Shown here piece after piece: positions 10,127-18,364 of a stretch of DNA of 64,000 nucleotides (position 1 is the stretch's first letter; each line of letters starts with the position of its first letter). Source of the stretch: Acinetobacter guerrae. Its GTDB lineage: Bacteria > Pseudomonadota > Gammaproteobacteria > Pseudomonadales > Moraxellaceae. The notes under the pieces were generated by a model that worked only from the letters and a program-made list of their open reading frames with translations, had not been told where the DNA came from and searched no databases. The translations under genes were made by a program, and so were the position numbers. The DNA lies in NCBI RefSeq assembly GCF_009372255.1, contig NZ_LXGN01000004.1:108969-172968 (forward strand), in the 5' to 3' direction.

Positions 10127-10220
10127 GGCGACATGGATGTCGCCACGCTGGATTGCGGTTGCAGGGATGCACCGTCAATCCAGCAAAAGATTTTTGTTAC
10201 TTTTCATCTTTGAAAAGTAA
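10127..10220. repeat. array of three consecutive hairpins, putative intergenic repeat element
   Basis: Three inverted repeats follow each other after ovoA. First is the perfect palindrome GGCGACATGGATGTCGCC (10127-10144). Second is a long stem from CTGGATTG (10148-10155) through to CAATCCAG (10176-10183), with one bulge per arm. Third is TTACTTTTCA (10197-10206) with TGAAAAGTAA (10211-10220), a perfect 10-base stem. The arrangement resembles a dispersed intergenic repeat, but copies elsewhere cannot be seen in this window. It may end ovoA transcription or stabilise mRNA. Confidence 0.6.
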
Positions 10221-10317
10221 GGTATACATAAAATAGACAACCTCGACCCAAATCTAAAAATGTAGAGATTCTTTGTTTAATCAAAGTACAAACTAAACCT
10301 ATCTCTAGACTGAAAAC

Positions 10318-10968
10318 TTAAATCGACCAATCCTGAATATCCCAACCGTTCTCTTGCGCCAATGTCTCCAAACGATCATCTGGATTCACCGCAATCGCAT
10401 GCGTTGCATACTCAAGTAAAAATCGATCATTGATTGAATCTGAATAAGCCCAAGATTCATTCACTTGACGACCATCCAGCCATTGATCCAGACGAACCAA
10501 TTTCCCCTGCTGATAACACGCCAATCCTGCGACCTTGCCTGTATAAGCCCCTTCTACCACTTCGGCATTGGTGGCAATAATTTCGGTAATCCCAAACTCA
10601 CGAAAAATAGGCGCGGTAATGAAATCACTGGTCGCGGTAATCCCCACAATCTCATGACCTAACTTTTTATGATGCTCAATCGCAGCAAAACCTTGTGGAC
10701 GCATTTGTGGTCGAATCACCTTTTGCATAAATAATTGATGCAGTTCAGTTAAATAAGCGCTGTCATGCTGAGTCAAAAACTGAAAAACAAACTCATTGTA
10801 GGCATACGGGTCAAGTTGCCCAGCTTTATAGTCTTCATAAAACTTATCATTCATCTGGCGATGATGTACGGGATCGACCAAACCTTCATTGACTAAAAAT
10901 TCTCCCCAAGAATGGTCAGAATCTGTATTGAGTAAGGTGTGATCAAGATCAAACAAAGCCAATTTCAT
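10318..10968 (-). CDS. HAD-IB family phosphatase
   Basis: Haloacid dehalogenase-superfamily phosphatase of 216 residues. The nucleophile motif FDLDHTLLNTDS is at residues 6-17 (DxDxT). Motif II lies around GITATSDFI and the Asp-containing motif III near SDSINDRFLLE. The family resembles SerB/CicA-type subclass IB phosphatases, but the substrate cannot be assigned. It is divergent from rppH. Confidence 0.82.
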   Translation of the reverse strand: MKLALFDLDHTLLNTDSDHSWGEFLVNEGLVDPVHHRQMNDKFYEDYKAGQLDPYAYNEFVFQFLTQHDSAYLTELHQLFMQKVIRPQMRPQGFAAIEHHKKLGHEIVGITATSDFITAPIFREFGITEIIATNAEVVEGAYTGKVAGLACYQQGKLVRLDQWLDGRQVNESWAYSDSINDRFLLEYATHAIAVNPDDRLETLAQENGWDIQDWSI

Positions 10969-11151
10969 GAAAATACTCGTTAAAACTGAAATTTAAGAAA
11001 AAAAATGTAAATCTATCTCCGCTAGTCGATAGAAATTCGTTAAGATCATAGCAATTTAAATGCATTTTACTTTGATCTTTTCGCGCTGGGCTTCAAGAGT
11101 GACCGCCCCCGATTTCAAAGTCAACGATATTGATAAAATTTAGGTAGCCAA

Positions 11152-11652
11152 ATGATCGACTCTGAAGGTTTCCGACCCAACGTCGGGATCATTTTGGCAA
11201 ATGATAACGGACAGGTTTTATGGGCAAAACGCATTGGTCACAATGCTTGGCAATTTCCACAAGGAGGAATCCAGTTTGGAGAAACACCTGAACAGGCACT
11301 TTACCGTGAACTGAGAGAAGAGGTCGGCTTATTGCCCCAACATGTCCAGATTATTGCGCAAACCAAAGGTTGGCTGCGTTATCGTTTGCCACACCGATAC
11401 ATTCGACCGGACTCAGATCCCGTATGTATCGGACAAAAACAAAAATGGTTTTTACTGAAGTTGACTGCACCTGCGGGTAATATTCAGTTAAACCTCTCTG
11501 ACCCAGCCGAATTTGATGAATGGCAATGGGTGAGCTATTGGTATCCATTGGGTCAGGTGGTGAACTTCAAACGTGATGTTTACCGCCGAGCCATGATGGA
11601 GTTGTGCATGTTATTGCCACAACAACAATCGGCTGAAAAATCACTTCTTTAG
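11152..11652 (+). CDS. rppH: RNA pyrophosphohydrolase
   Basis: Nudix hydrolase of 166 residues. It removes pyrophosphate from 5'-triphosphate mRNA ends and so triggers RNase E decay. The protein opens with [15 protein letters not shown], typical of RppH, followed by WQFPQGG and the Nudix box with its REL-REEVGL core (residues 42-66). The downstream neighbour ptsP is the same as in Escherichia coli. A terminator hairpin overlaps its stop codon. Confidence 0.95.
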   Translation: MIDSEGFRPNVGIILANDNGQVLWAKRIGHNAWQFPQGGIQFGETPEQALYRELREEVGLLPQHVQIIAQTKGWLRYRLPHRYIRPDSDPVCIGQKQKWFLLKLTAPAGNIQLNLSDPAEFDEWQWVSYWYPLGQVVNFKRDVYRRAMMELCMLLPQQQSAEKSLL

Positions 11653-11664
11653 CAAGTGATTTTT
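11636..11664 (+). terminator. rppH terminator overlapping the stop codon
   Basis: AAAAATCACTT (11636-11646) pairs perfectly with AAGTGATTTTT (11654-11664), followed by more T. The TAG stop of rppH lies in the loop, so the last codons form one arm. ptsP thus probably has some transcription of its own. Confidence 0.75.
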
Positions 11665-11721
11665 TGACTGAGTGCTGTTATAACATCACTAAGCGCGATT
11701 TACTTTTTGGAGCATACATTC

Positions 11722-14013
11722 ATGTCAAACATGCAACTCGACACCTTAAGACGGATTGTTCAAGAGATCAATGCGTCGGTGAGCTTGCATGATTCACTGG
11801 ATATTATGGTCAATCAGGTCGCCGATGCCATGAAAGTTGATGTCTGTTCCATCTATTTACTGGATGAACGCAATCAACGCTATCTTTTAATGGCATCAAA
11901 AGGACTTAACCCAGATTCAGTCGGTCATGTGTCATTACACGTCGGTGAGGGTTTAGTTGGCTTAGTTGGACAGCGCGAAGAAATCGTCAACCTCGAAAAT
12001 GCCTCTAAGCACGAACGCTTTGCCTATTTACCTGAAACAGGTGAAGAAATTTATCACTCCTTCCTTGGTGTCCCTGTCATGTATCGCCGTAAGGTGATGG
12101 GTGTATTGGTGGTTCAAAATAAACAACCTCAGGACTTTAGTGAAGCAGCAGAATCGTTTTTGGTAACGTTGTGCGCCCAACTTTCAGGCGTGATTGCACA
12201 TGCTCATGCTGTAGGGAATATTGATGTCTTTCGTAAGCCGACCTCAGGTGCTGCTTATAAAACCTTTCAAGGTGTTTCTGGCGCGGGAGGAATTGCTTTA
12301 GGTCGTGCGATTGTGCTTTATCCTCCTGCTGATTTAGCTGCTGTTCCTGACCGTGAAGCAGAAGATATCAGTGACGAATTGCAACTCTTGGATCAAGCCA
12401 TTCTTTCAGTACGCACTGAAATTCAATCTCTTGATGAAAAGATGCAAGACTCACTGATGTCAGAAGAACGCGCACTTTTTAGCGTCTTTCTACGGATGCT
12501 AGATGAAAATGCGCTGCCTGCCGAGATTAAAGAACTGATTCGGGCAGGAAACTGGGCACAAGGTGCGGTACGCCGTGTGATTGATAAACACATCAATCTG
12601 TTTGCGCAAATGGAAGATGATTATTTGCGTGAACGCGTTTCAGATTTAAAAGATCTTGGGCGACGGATTTTGGCCTCATTACAGGAAGCCGATTCCAGTC
12701 ACCGTGAAATCAGTCCTGATAGCATTATTATTGGTGAAGAAATCAGCACAGCCGCACTTGTAGAATTGCCTGTCGATAACATTGCTGCCATTGTCACCAC
12801 AGAAGGCGCGGCAAATTCACATATGGTGATTGTGGCACGTGCATTGGGCATTCCAACCGTGGTTGGTGTCACCGAGCTGCCAATTAACACGCTTGATGAT
12901 GCTGAAATGATTGTCGATGCTTATCAGGGACGTGTTTTTATCAATCCCCCACGACGGATGCGCCAACGTTATAAAGAGATTCAAAAAGAAGAAGAACAAA
13001 TCGCCAAAGATTTAAAACAGTACGAAACCCGTGATGCAATTACGCCTGATGGTGTCGCAGTCCGTTTATATGTCAATACAGGCTTAATGATCGATGTCGT
13101 TCGCGGCGTACAACGTGGTGCCAAAGGCGTGGGCTTGTACCGCAGTGAAATTCCATTTATGTTGCGTGATCGCTTCCCTGGCGAAGAAGAACAACGCGCC
13201 ATGTATCGTCAACAACTCAGTCACTTTGCCAACAAACCTGTGACCATGCGCACACTGGACATTGGTGCAGATAAAGACCTACCTTATTTTAGTATTGAGG
13301 AAGAAAACTCGGCACTTGGCTGGCGTGGTTTACGCTTTACCCTTGATCATCCAGAGATTTTCTCGACACAGGTTCGCGCAATGCTCAAAGCAAGCATTGG
13401 CTTAAATAACCTGCATATTTTATTGCCAATGGTGACGAGCGTCAGTGAAGTCGAAGAAGTCTTGTATTTATTGGAACGCGACTGGATCGCAGTACAGGAA
13501 GAAGAACAGGTTAAAATCACCAAACCCAAAATTGGGATTATGGTCGAAGTTCCAAGCGTACTGTTGCAGATCGATGAGTTTTCAGAATTGGTCGACTTTT
13601 TCTCTGTGGGATCAAATGACCTGATTCAATATCTACTGGCGGTTGACCGTAATAACCCTCGCGTTTCTAGCGTTTATTCACACTTTCATCCATCGGTATT
13701 ACGTGCTTTGCAACGTCTGGTTAAAGAATGCCATAAATATGAAAAGCCTGTGAGTATTTGTGGCGAAATGGCAGGAGATCCTTTCTCGGCAATTTTATTG
13801 ATGGCAATGGGTTTCAATACACTCTCCATGAGTTCGAGTAATATTTTACGTGTCCGCAAGGCGATTTGCCATGTACCCATGAGTGATGCAGAAAAGTTAC
13901 TGAGCGAAGTCGTTAAAATGAATAATCCATTGATGGTTAAAAGCTGGATGGAATATTATTTTAAAAAGCATGGCTTGGGCGATATGGTCAAATCCAATCG
14001 TTTATCCGTTTAA
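11722..14013 (+). CDS. ptsP: PTS-Ntr enzyme I, phosphoenolpyruvate-protein phosphotransferase
   Basis: Enzyme I of the nitrogen-related phosphotransferase system; passes phosphate from PEP to NPr for regulation rather than sugar uptake. The order is an N-terminal GAF domain (about 1-150), the PEP-utiliser swivelling domain with the phospho-accepting His in GAANSHMVIVARAL (about residue 367), and the C-terminal PEP-binding barrel with SVGSNDLIQYLLAVDR and the Cys of SICGEMAGDP. I chose ATG 11722 (763 residues, GGAG upstream) over the TTG at 11707. Confidence 0.95.
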   Translation: MSNMQLDTLRRIVQEINASVSLHDSLDIMVNQVADAMKVDVCSIYLLDERNQRYLLMASKGLNPDSVGHVSLHVGEGLVGLVGQREEIVNLENASKHERFAYLPETGEEIYHSFLGVPVMYRRKVMGVLVVQNKQPQDFSEAAESFLVTLCAQLSGVIAHAHAVGNIDVFRKPTSGAAYKTFQGVSGAGGIALGRAIVLYPPADLAAVPDREAEDISDELQLLDQAILSVRTEIQSLDEKMQDSLMSEERALFSVFLRMLDENALPAEIKELIRAGNWAQGAVRRVIDKHINLFAQMEDDYLRERVSDLKDLGRRILASLQEADSSHREISPDSIIIGEEISTAALVELPVDNIAAIVTTEGAANSHMVIVARALGIPTVVGVTELPINTLDDAEMIVDAYQGRVFINPPRRMRQRYKEIQKEEEQIAKDLKQYETRDAITPDGVAVRLYVNTGLMIDVVRGVQRGAKGVGLYRSEIPFMLRDRFPGEEEQRAMYRQQLSHFANKPVTMRTLDIGADKDLPYFSIEEENSALGWRGLRFTLDHPEIFSTQVRAMLKASIGLNNLHILLPMVTSVSEVEEVLYLLERDWIAVQEEEQVKITKPKIGIMVEVPSVLLQIDEFSELVDFFSVGSNDLIQYLLAVDRNNPRVSSVYSHFHPSVLRALQRLVKECHKYEKPVSICGEMAGDPFSAILLMAMGFNTLSMSSSNILRVRKAICHVPMSDAEKLLSEVVKMNNPLMVKSWMEYYFKKHGLGDMVKSNRLSV

Positions 14014-14036
14014 ATTGACCCAACTAAGATTCTCAT

Positions 14037-14067
14037 AAATAAGGGCACATCGATTGTGCCCTTATTT
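14037..14067. terminator. bidirectional terminator between ptsP and AidB-like gene
   Basis: AAATAAGGGCACA (14037-14049) pairs perfectly over 13 bases with TGTGCCCTTATTT (14055-14067), between two convergent genes, with T-rich flanks. Confidence 0.85.
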
Positions 14068-14088
14068 TTTACTTCAATTGAGCGTTTT

Positions 14089-15753
14089 TTAGATTGGTAA
14101 GCTACGCTCTAATATCTGCTGTACTATTCTTGCGTCTGGATCTGTTTCTGGCATTAAAATTAATCCTGTCACACGACCATGAAACATACTATAACGCGAC
14201 TGGATAAAAGTATTTGCAACTTCATCAGGTGCAAAACGTTTTAATAATACGGCTTGAGCAAGTATTACTAAACGACTCACAAAACTTCTTGCCATAAATT
14301 GCAGTTGTTCAGGCGATTGTTTTAAAACATCCAACAGTTCATTAACTTCATTGTGCAGTTGTGGCACCTGTGAGGTCACGTCATAAAAAGATTCAAATAA
14401 AGTCTGAATCGATGCTGGATGACGTTGAATCGCGCGTAATACATCCAGACACATGACATTACCCGAACCCTCCCAAATTGAATTGACAGGTGCTTCTTTA
14501 AATAGTCGTGCCATAATTCCAGTTTCGACATAACCATTACCGCCAAACACTTCCATCGCCTCACCCGTAAGTTCAACGGCGCGCTTACAAATCCAGAACT
14601 TTGCAGCAGGGGTCATGATACGTGCCCATGCCTGTGACAGTTCATCCTGATCTTGATAACTCGCAGCTAAATGCATGCTGAGTTGGACTGCTGCTTCACT
14701 TTCTAAGGCCAAATCTGTCAAAACAGCCTGCATTAAAGGCTGATCAGCGAGGACTTTGCCAAATGCCTTGCGCTGACGCGTATAAGCAATACATTGCACC
14801 AAAGCCTGACGCAAAATGGCAGAACTTCCCACGACACACGTCAACCGAGTATATGCTGCCATTTCTATGATGGTCGGAATCCCTCGCCCTTCCTCTCCAA
14901 TCATAATGCCCCATGCATCATGAAACTCAACTTCACTGCTTGAATTACTACGATTCCCTACTTTGTCTTTAAGACGCTGAATATGCACACTGTTTTTTGT
15001 GCCATCTTCTAACCAGCGCGGAACATAGAAACAACCTATTCCATCTGTCGGGGTTTGTGCGACCACTAAATGTGCATCGGACATCGGGGCAGAAAAAAAC
15101 CATTTATGCCCTGTGAGTAAGTATTGCTGCCCCCGACCAGAAGTTGCAATCGGTTTCGCCAAAGTTTGGTTGGCACGAACATCTGAGCCACCTTGTTTCT
15201 CAGTCATACCCATGCCAATCCAGATCGATGATTTTTCTGAAATTGGCACATCACGCTCATCATAGTTTGTCGATAACAGCTTTTCTCCTAACTGTTGCCA
15301 CAACTTCGGCTCACGTTGTAATAAAGGAATAGCCCCTAAAGTCATGGCATTTGGACATAGATTTCCACATTCAACTTGTCCACTAAGGTAAAACCGTGCA
15401 GCCCAATCGACCCAATTTGTTTTAGACTGCGCCGCAATAAACGGATGCGCATGTACGCCATATTGACGATTTAACTTCATCCACGCATGCCATGCAGGAT
15501 GGAACTCCAGATCATCGATTCGACGACCACGTGCATCAAAAGACTGCAATTCTGGCGTATGTCGATTGGCTTGATCTGCCAACATATAAGCCTGAGCTGA
15601 GCCAAGTTTTTCAGCAAAATCTGTAAGTAATGCTTGATCCTGGCTGCCATAACGTTTCATGATTTCTTGTAAAACAGGATCCGTTCGATATAAATTATAG
15701 TTCTGTAGCTCATCAAACTGATTTTTGATCTGGTGGGTGGTCCATGCATTCAT
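14089..15753 (-). CDS. AidB-type acyl-CoA dehydrogenase family protein
   Basis: Flavoprotein of 554 residues in the acyl-CoA dehydrogenase superfamily, close to AidB. Visible are GMGMTEKQGGSDVRANQT (flavin-binding region), GHKWFFSAPMSDAHLV and RLKDKVGNRSNSSSEVEF, all typical of AidB. The C-terminal part has EVFGGNGYVE. AidB in E. coli is induced during alkylation damage and binds DNA, but its true substrate is debated. The length matches AidB (about 540). A divergent TetR gene starts 68 bases upstream and is the likely regulator. Confidence 0.85.
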   Translation of the reverse strand: MNAWTTHQIKNQFDELQNYNLYRTDPVLQEIMKRYGSQDQALLTDFAEKLGSAQAYMLADQANRHTPELQSFDARGRRIDDLEFHPAWHAWMKLNRQYGVHAHPFIAAQSKTNWVDWAARFYLSGQVECGNLCPNAMTLGAIPLLQREPKLWQQLGEKLLSTNYDERDVPISEKSSIWIGMGMTEKQGGSDVRANQTLAKPIATSGRGQQYLLTGHKWFFSAPMSDAHLVVAQTPTDGIGCFYVPRWLEDGTKNSVHIQRLKDKVGNRSNSSSEVEFHDAWGIMIGEEGRGIPTIIEMAAYTRLTCVVGSSAILRQALVQCIAYTRQRKAFGKVLADQPLMQAVLTDLALESEAAVQLSMHLAASYQDQDELSQAWARIMTPAAKFWICKRAVELTGEAMEVFGGNGYVETGIMARLFKEAPVNSIWEGSGNVMCLDVLRAIQRHPASIQTLFESFYDVTSQVPQLHNEVNELLDVLKQSPEQLQFMARSFVSRLVILAQAVLLKRFAPDEVANTFIQSRYSMFHGRVTGLILMPETDPDARIVQQILERSLPI

Positions 15754-15821
15754 CTTTTTTGTCCTTCATGTTTTATCACAGTATAGAAACAAATCAGCTT
15801 TGAATTGTTCGGGTTTAATTT

Positions 15822-16442
15822 ATGAAAATAAACAGTATCAAAGTGCGTAGAAAGCCCAAGCAGTCAAGAGCCAGATTTACTCAGGATGCACTGGTAGATA
15901 GCTTTGTTCAGCTTTTGCTGGAAAAAGAAGCCACTGCGATCACGATTCGGGAAATTACCGATCTGGCAGGTGTTGGTCTGGGGACTTTTTATGAGTATTT
16001 CAGTCAGAAAGAAGATTTACTCGCACTGACTATTCATCATTATGTGCAGCGTAATGCTCATGCATTACAACAAGCAACCGAAACTGCTCTTAAACAGAAT
16101 ACCAATCTAAAGACATACATTAATACCCTAATCCATTTGCAAATTGCTTCTATTGCTGAAAAAAGTCATCTCTGGCAAAAATTGTTTTTATTAGAACGAC
16201 AAATTTCAAATATCGATATTTATCAAAAGCATTATTTACAACATGTCCAAACTTGGTGTTTTGCCCTCAAACAACATCCTGATCATACCCTTATAGATGT
16301 TGAATCGCTTGCACTAAATATTCATCGTATTAGCTATGGTTTTATTTCCCAAGCCCTTCTGGTTTCTCAGCGAACACCTGACTGGAAATTAATTGAACAA
16401 GATATTCAGATGGCAATTTATGGATTTGTCCAAACAGTTTGA
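15822..16442 (+). CDS. TetR family transcriptional regulator
   Basis: Repressor-type protein of 206 residues. The N-terminal HTH spans about residues 15-60, with ITIREITDLAGVGLGTFYEY and the following FSQKEDLL, which is diagnostic for TetR. The C-terminal ligand domain is diverged. Its basic N-terminus (VRRKPKQSRARFTQ) is typical. Divergent placement suggests control of the AidB-like dehydrogenase gene; ligand unknown. Confidence 0.88.
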   Translation: MKINSIKVRRKPKQSRARFTQDALVDSFVQLLLEKEATAITIREITDLAGVGLGTFYEYFSQKEDLLALTIHHYVQRNAHALQQATETALKQNTNLKTYINTLIHLQIASIAEKSHLWQKLFLLERQISNIDIYQKHYLQHVQTWCFALKQHPDHTLIDVESLALNIHRISYGFISQALLVSQRTPDWKLIEQDIQMAIYGFVQTV

Positions 16443-16671
16443 TATTAATCGCTTTTATCTCTTATAAAAATAAATTTAATCGTTTTTACATTATACAAAA
16501 TACAGCGTATGTTAAATCTAAGCACTATACGGACTGAACATGAGAGTTTTTAGATGTTCATAAGCTGTGAGATCGCACTTTTTTATGCTTAAAACCGTAT
16601 CAATTGAAATCTCAGATTTGTATATTTTTTACAAAATATCCAATGTCATTCTGGGGTAGGAATGTTAGTTA

Positions 16672-16686
16672 TATAGTATTGCTATA
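16672..16686. promoter_or_regulatory. short palindrome upstream of catalase gene
   Basis: TATAG (16672-16676) and CTATA (16682-16686) form an inverted repeat 55 bases before katA. It recalls an OxyR half-site pair, but the 5-base spacing (ATAG to CTAT) does not fit the usual 7. The rest of the ~300 bases from 16443 to 16740 is AT-rich without other clear structure. Confidence 0.2.
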
Positions 16687-16740
16687 CCCATGACATTATT
16701 ACAATTTTAATCACAAGACACTGTTTTATGGAGAATTAAA

Positions 16741-18261
16741 ATGAGTGACGATAAACTAAAGTGTCCAGTCACCCACCTTACTACTGATGCAGGCGCGCCT
16801 GTTGTAGACAATCAGAATAGTATGACGGCAGGTGCACGTGGCCCTCTTCTTGCCCAAGACCTCTGGCTCAATGAAAAGTTAGCCAATTTTGCCCGTGAAG
16901 TCATTCCAGAACGCCGTATGCATGCCAAAGGTTCGGGTGCATTTGGTACATTTACCGTAACCCACGATATTAGCCAATATACCCGCGCTAAAATTTTTAG
17001 TGAAATTGGTAAAAAAACTGAAATGTTTGCCCGTTTTTCTACCGTTGCTGGTGAGCGCGGTGCAGCCGATGCAGAGCGTGATATTCGTGGATTTGCCTTA
17101 AAGTTTTATACCGAAGAAGGTAACTGGGACATGGTGGGGAATAATACGCCTGTGTTCTTTTTCCGTGATCCTCGCCAGTTTCCAGATCTTAACAAAGCAG
17201 TTAAACGTGATCCTAAAACCAACTTACGTAATCCTACTTACAACTGGGATTTTTGGACACTTTTGCCTGAAGCATTTCACCAAGTCACCATCGTAATGTC
17301 TGACCGTGGTATTCCAGATGGTTATCGTCATATGCATGGTTTTGGCAGTCATACCTATAGCTTCATCAATGCCAATAACGAACGCTTCTGGGTTAAATTC
17401 CACTTCCGCACTCAACAAGGGATTAAAAACCTAACCGATGCTGAAGCTGAAGCTCTCATTGGTAAAGACCGTGAAAGTAGTCAATCTGATTTGTTTAATG
17501 CCATTGAACGTGGTGATTTTCCAAAATGGAAATTATGTGTTCAAATTATGCCCGAAACCGATGCAGAAAAAGTCCCATATCATCCATTCGATTTAACCAA
17601 AGTTTGGCCACATGGCGATTATCCACTGATTGAAGTCGGTGAATTTGAACTGAATCGAAACCCTGAAAACTATTTTCAAGATGTTGAACAAGCGACTTTT
17701 GCACCAAGTAATCTAGTTCCTGGTATCAGCTATTCTCCAGACCGTATGTTACAGGCACGTTTGGTGAACTATGCAGATGCGCATCGTTACCGTGTAGGTG
17801 TCAATCATATTCAGGTTCCAGTCAATGCCCCTCGTTGTCCTGTTCACAGTAACCGCCGTGATGGGCAAGGTCGTATGGATGGTAACTATGGTGGTCTTCC
17901 ACACTATGAACCAAATAGCTTTCATCAGTGGCAAGAACAACCCCAATACCGCGAACCACCATTAAAAATTAATGGGGATGCAGATTTCTGGGATTATCGT
18001 AAAGATGATAGCGATTATTTCAGCCAACCACGTGCTTTGTTCAATTTGATGAATGCTGAACAAAAACAGGCTTTATTTGACAATACTGCACGAAACGTGG
18101 GTGGCGCATTAGACTTTATCCAATATCGTCATATTCGTAACTGCTATGCATGCGATCCAGCTTATGGCGAAGGTGTCGCAAAAGCATTGGGTAAAACTGT
18201 TGCAGATGCACAAGCGGCACGTGCAACTGATCCTGCACAGGGAAATCCTGGTTTATTGTAA
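16741..18261 (+). CDS. katA: monofunctional haem catalase
   Basis: Converts hydrogen peroxide to water and oxygen. The 506 residues fit a small-subunit catalase. Visible are the active-site His region ([13 protein letters not shown]), [17 protein letters not shown], the distal Asn region ([13 protein letters not shown]) and the proximal haem-ligand region ([17 protein letters not shown]). GGAG lies about 7 bases before the ATG. Monocistronic. The gene symbol is by family only, since Acinetobacter genomes carry several catalases. Confidence 0.93.
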   Translation: MSDDKLKCPVTHLTTDAGAPVVDNQNSMTAGARGPLLAQDLWLNEKLANFAREVIPERRMHAKGSGAFGTFTVTHDISQYTRAKIFSEIGKKTEMFARFSTVAGERGAADAERDIRGFALKFYTEEGNWDMVGNNTPVFFFRDPRQFPDLNKAVKRDPKTNLRNPTYNWDFWTLLPEAFHQVTIVMSDRGIPDGYRHMHGFGSHTYSFINANNERFWVKFHFRTQQGIKNLTDAEAEALIGKDRESSQSDLFNAIERGDFPKWKLCVQIMPETDAEKVPYHPFDLTKVWPHGDYPLIEVGEFELNRNPENYFQDVEQATFAPSNLVPGISYSPDRMLQARLVNYADAHRYRVGVNHIQVPVNAPRCPVHSNRRDGQGRMDGNYGGLPHYEPNSFHQWQEQPQYREPPLKINGDADFWDYRKDDSDYFSQPRALFNLMNAEQKQALFDNTARNVGGALDFIQYRHIRNCYACDPAYGEGVAKALGKTVADAQAARATDPAQGNPGLL

Positions 18262-18311
18262 ATCTTTAAATTAGATAGATTGAATTATTTCATTGATCTT
18301 TCATCTAAAAT

Positions 18312-18341
18312 AAAACAGCCAGTAATTTTACTGGCTGTTTT
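18312..18341. terminator. bidirectional terminator between katA and PQQ dehydrogenase gene
   Basis: AAAACAGCCAGTA (18312-18324) pairs perfectly with TACTGGCTGTTTT (18329-18341) around ATTT, between convergent genes. Confidence 0.85.
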
Positions 18342-18364
18342 ATTTCCAATATCCGAATCGATTA

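Noticed and set aside
16672..16686. OxyR site before the catalase gene
   Set aside because: The ATAG and CTAT half-sites are 5 rather than 7 bases apart, so it is listed only as a palindrome with low confidence.
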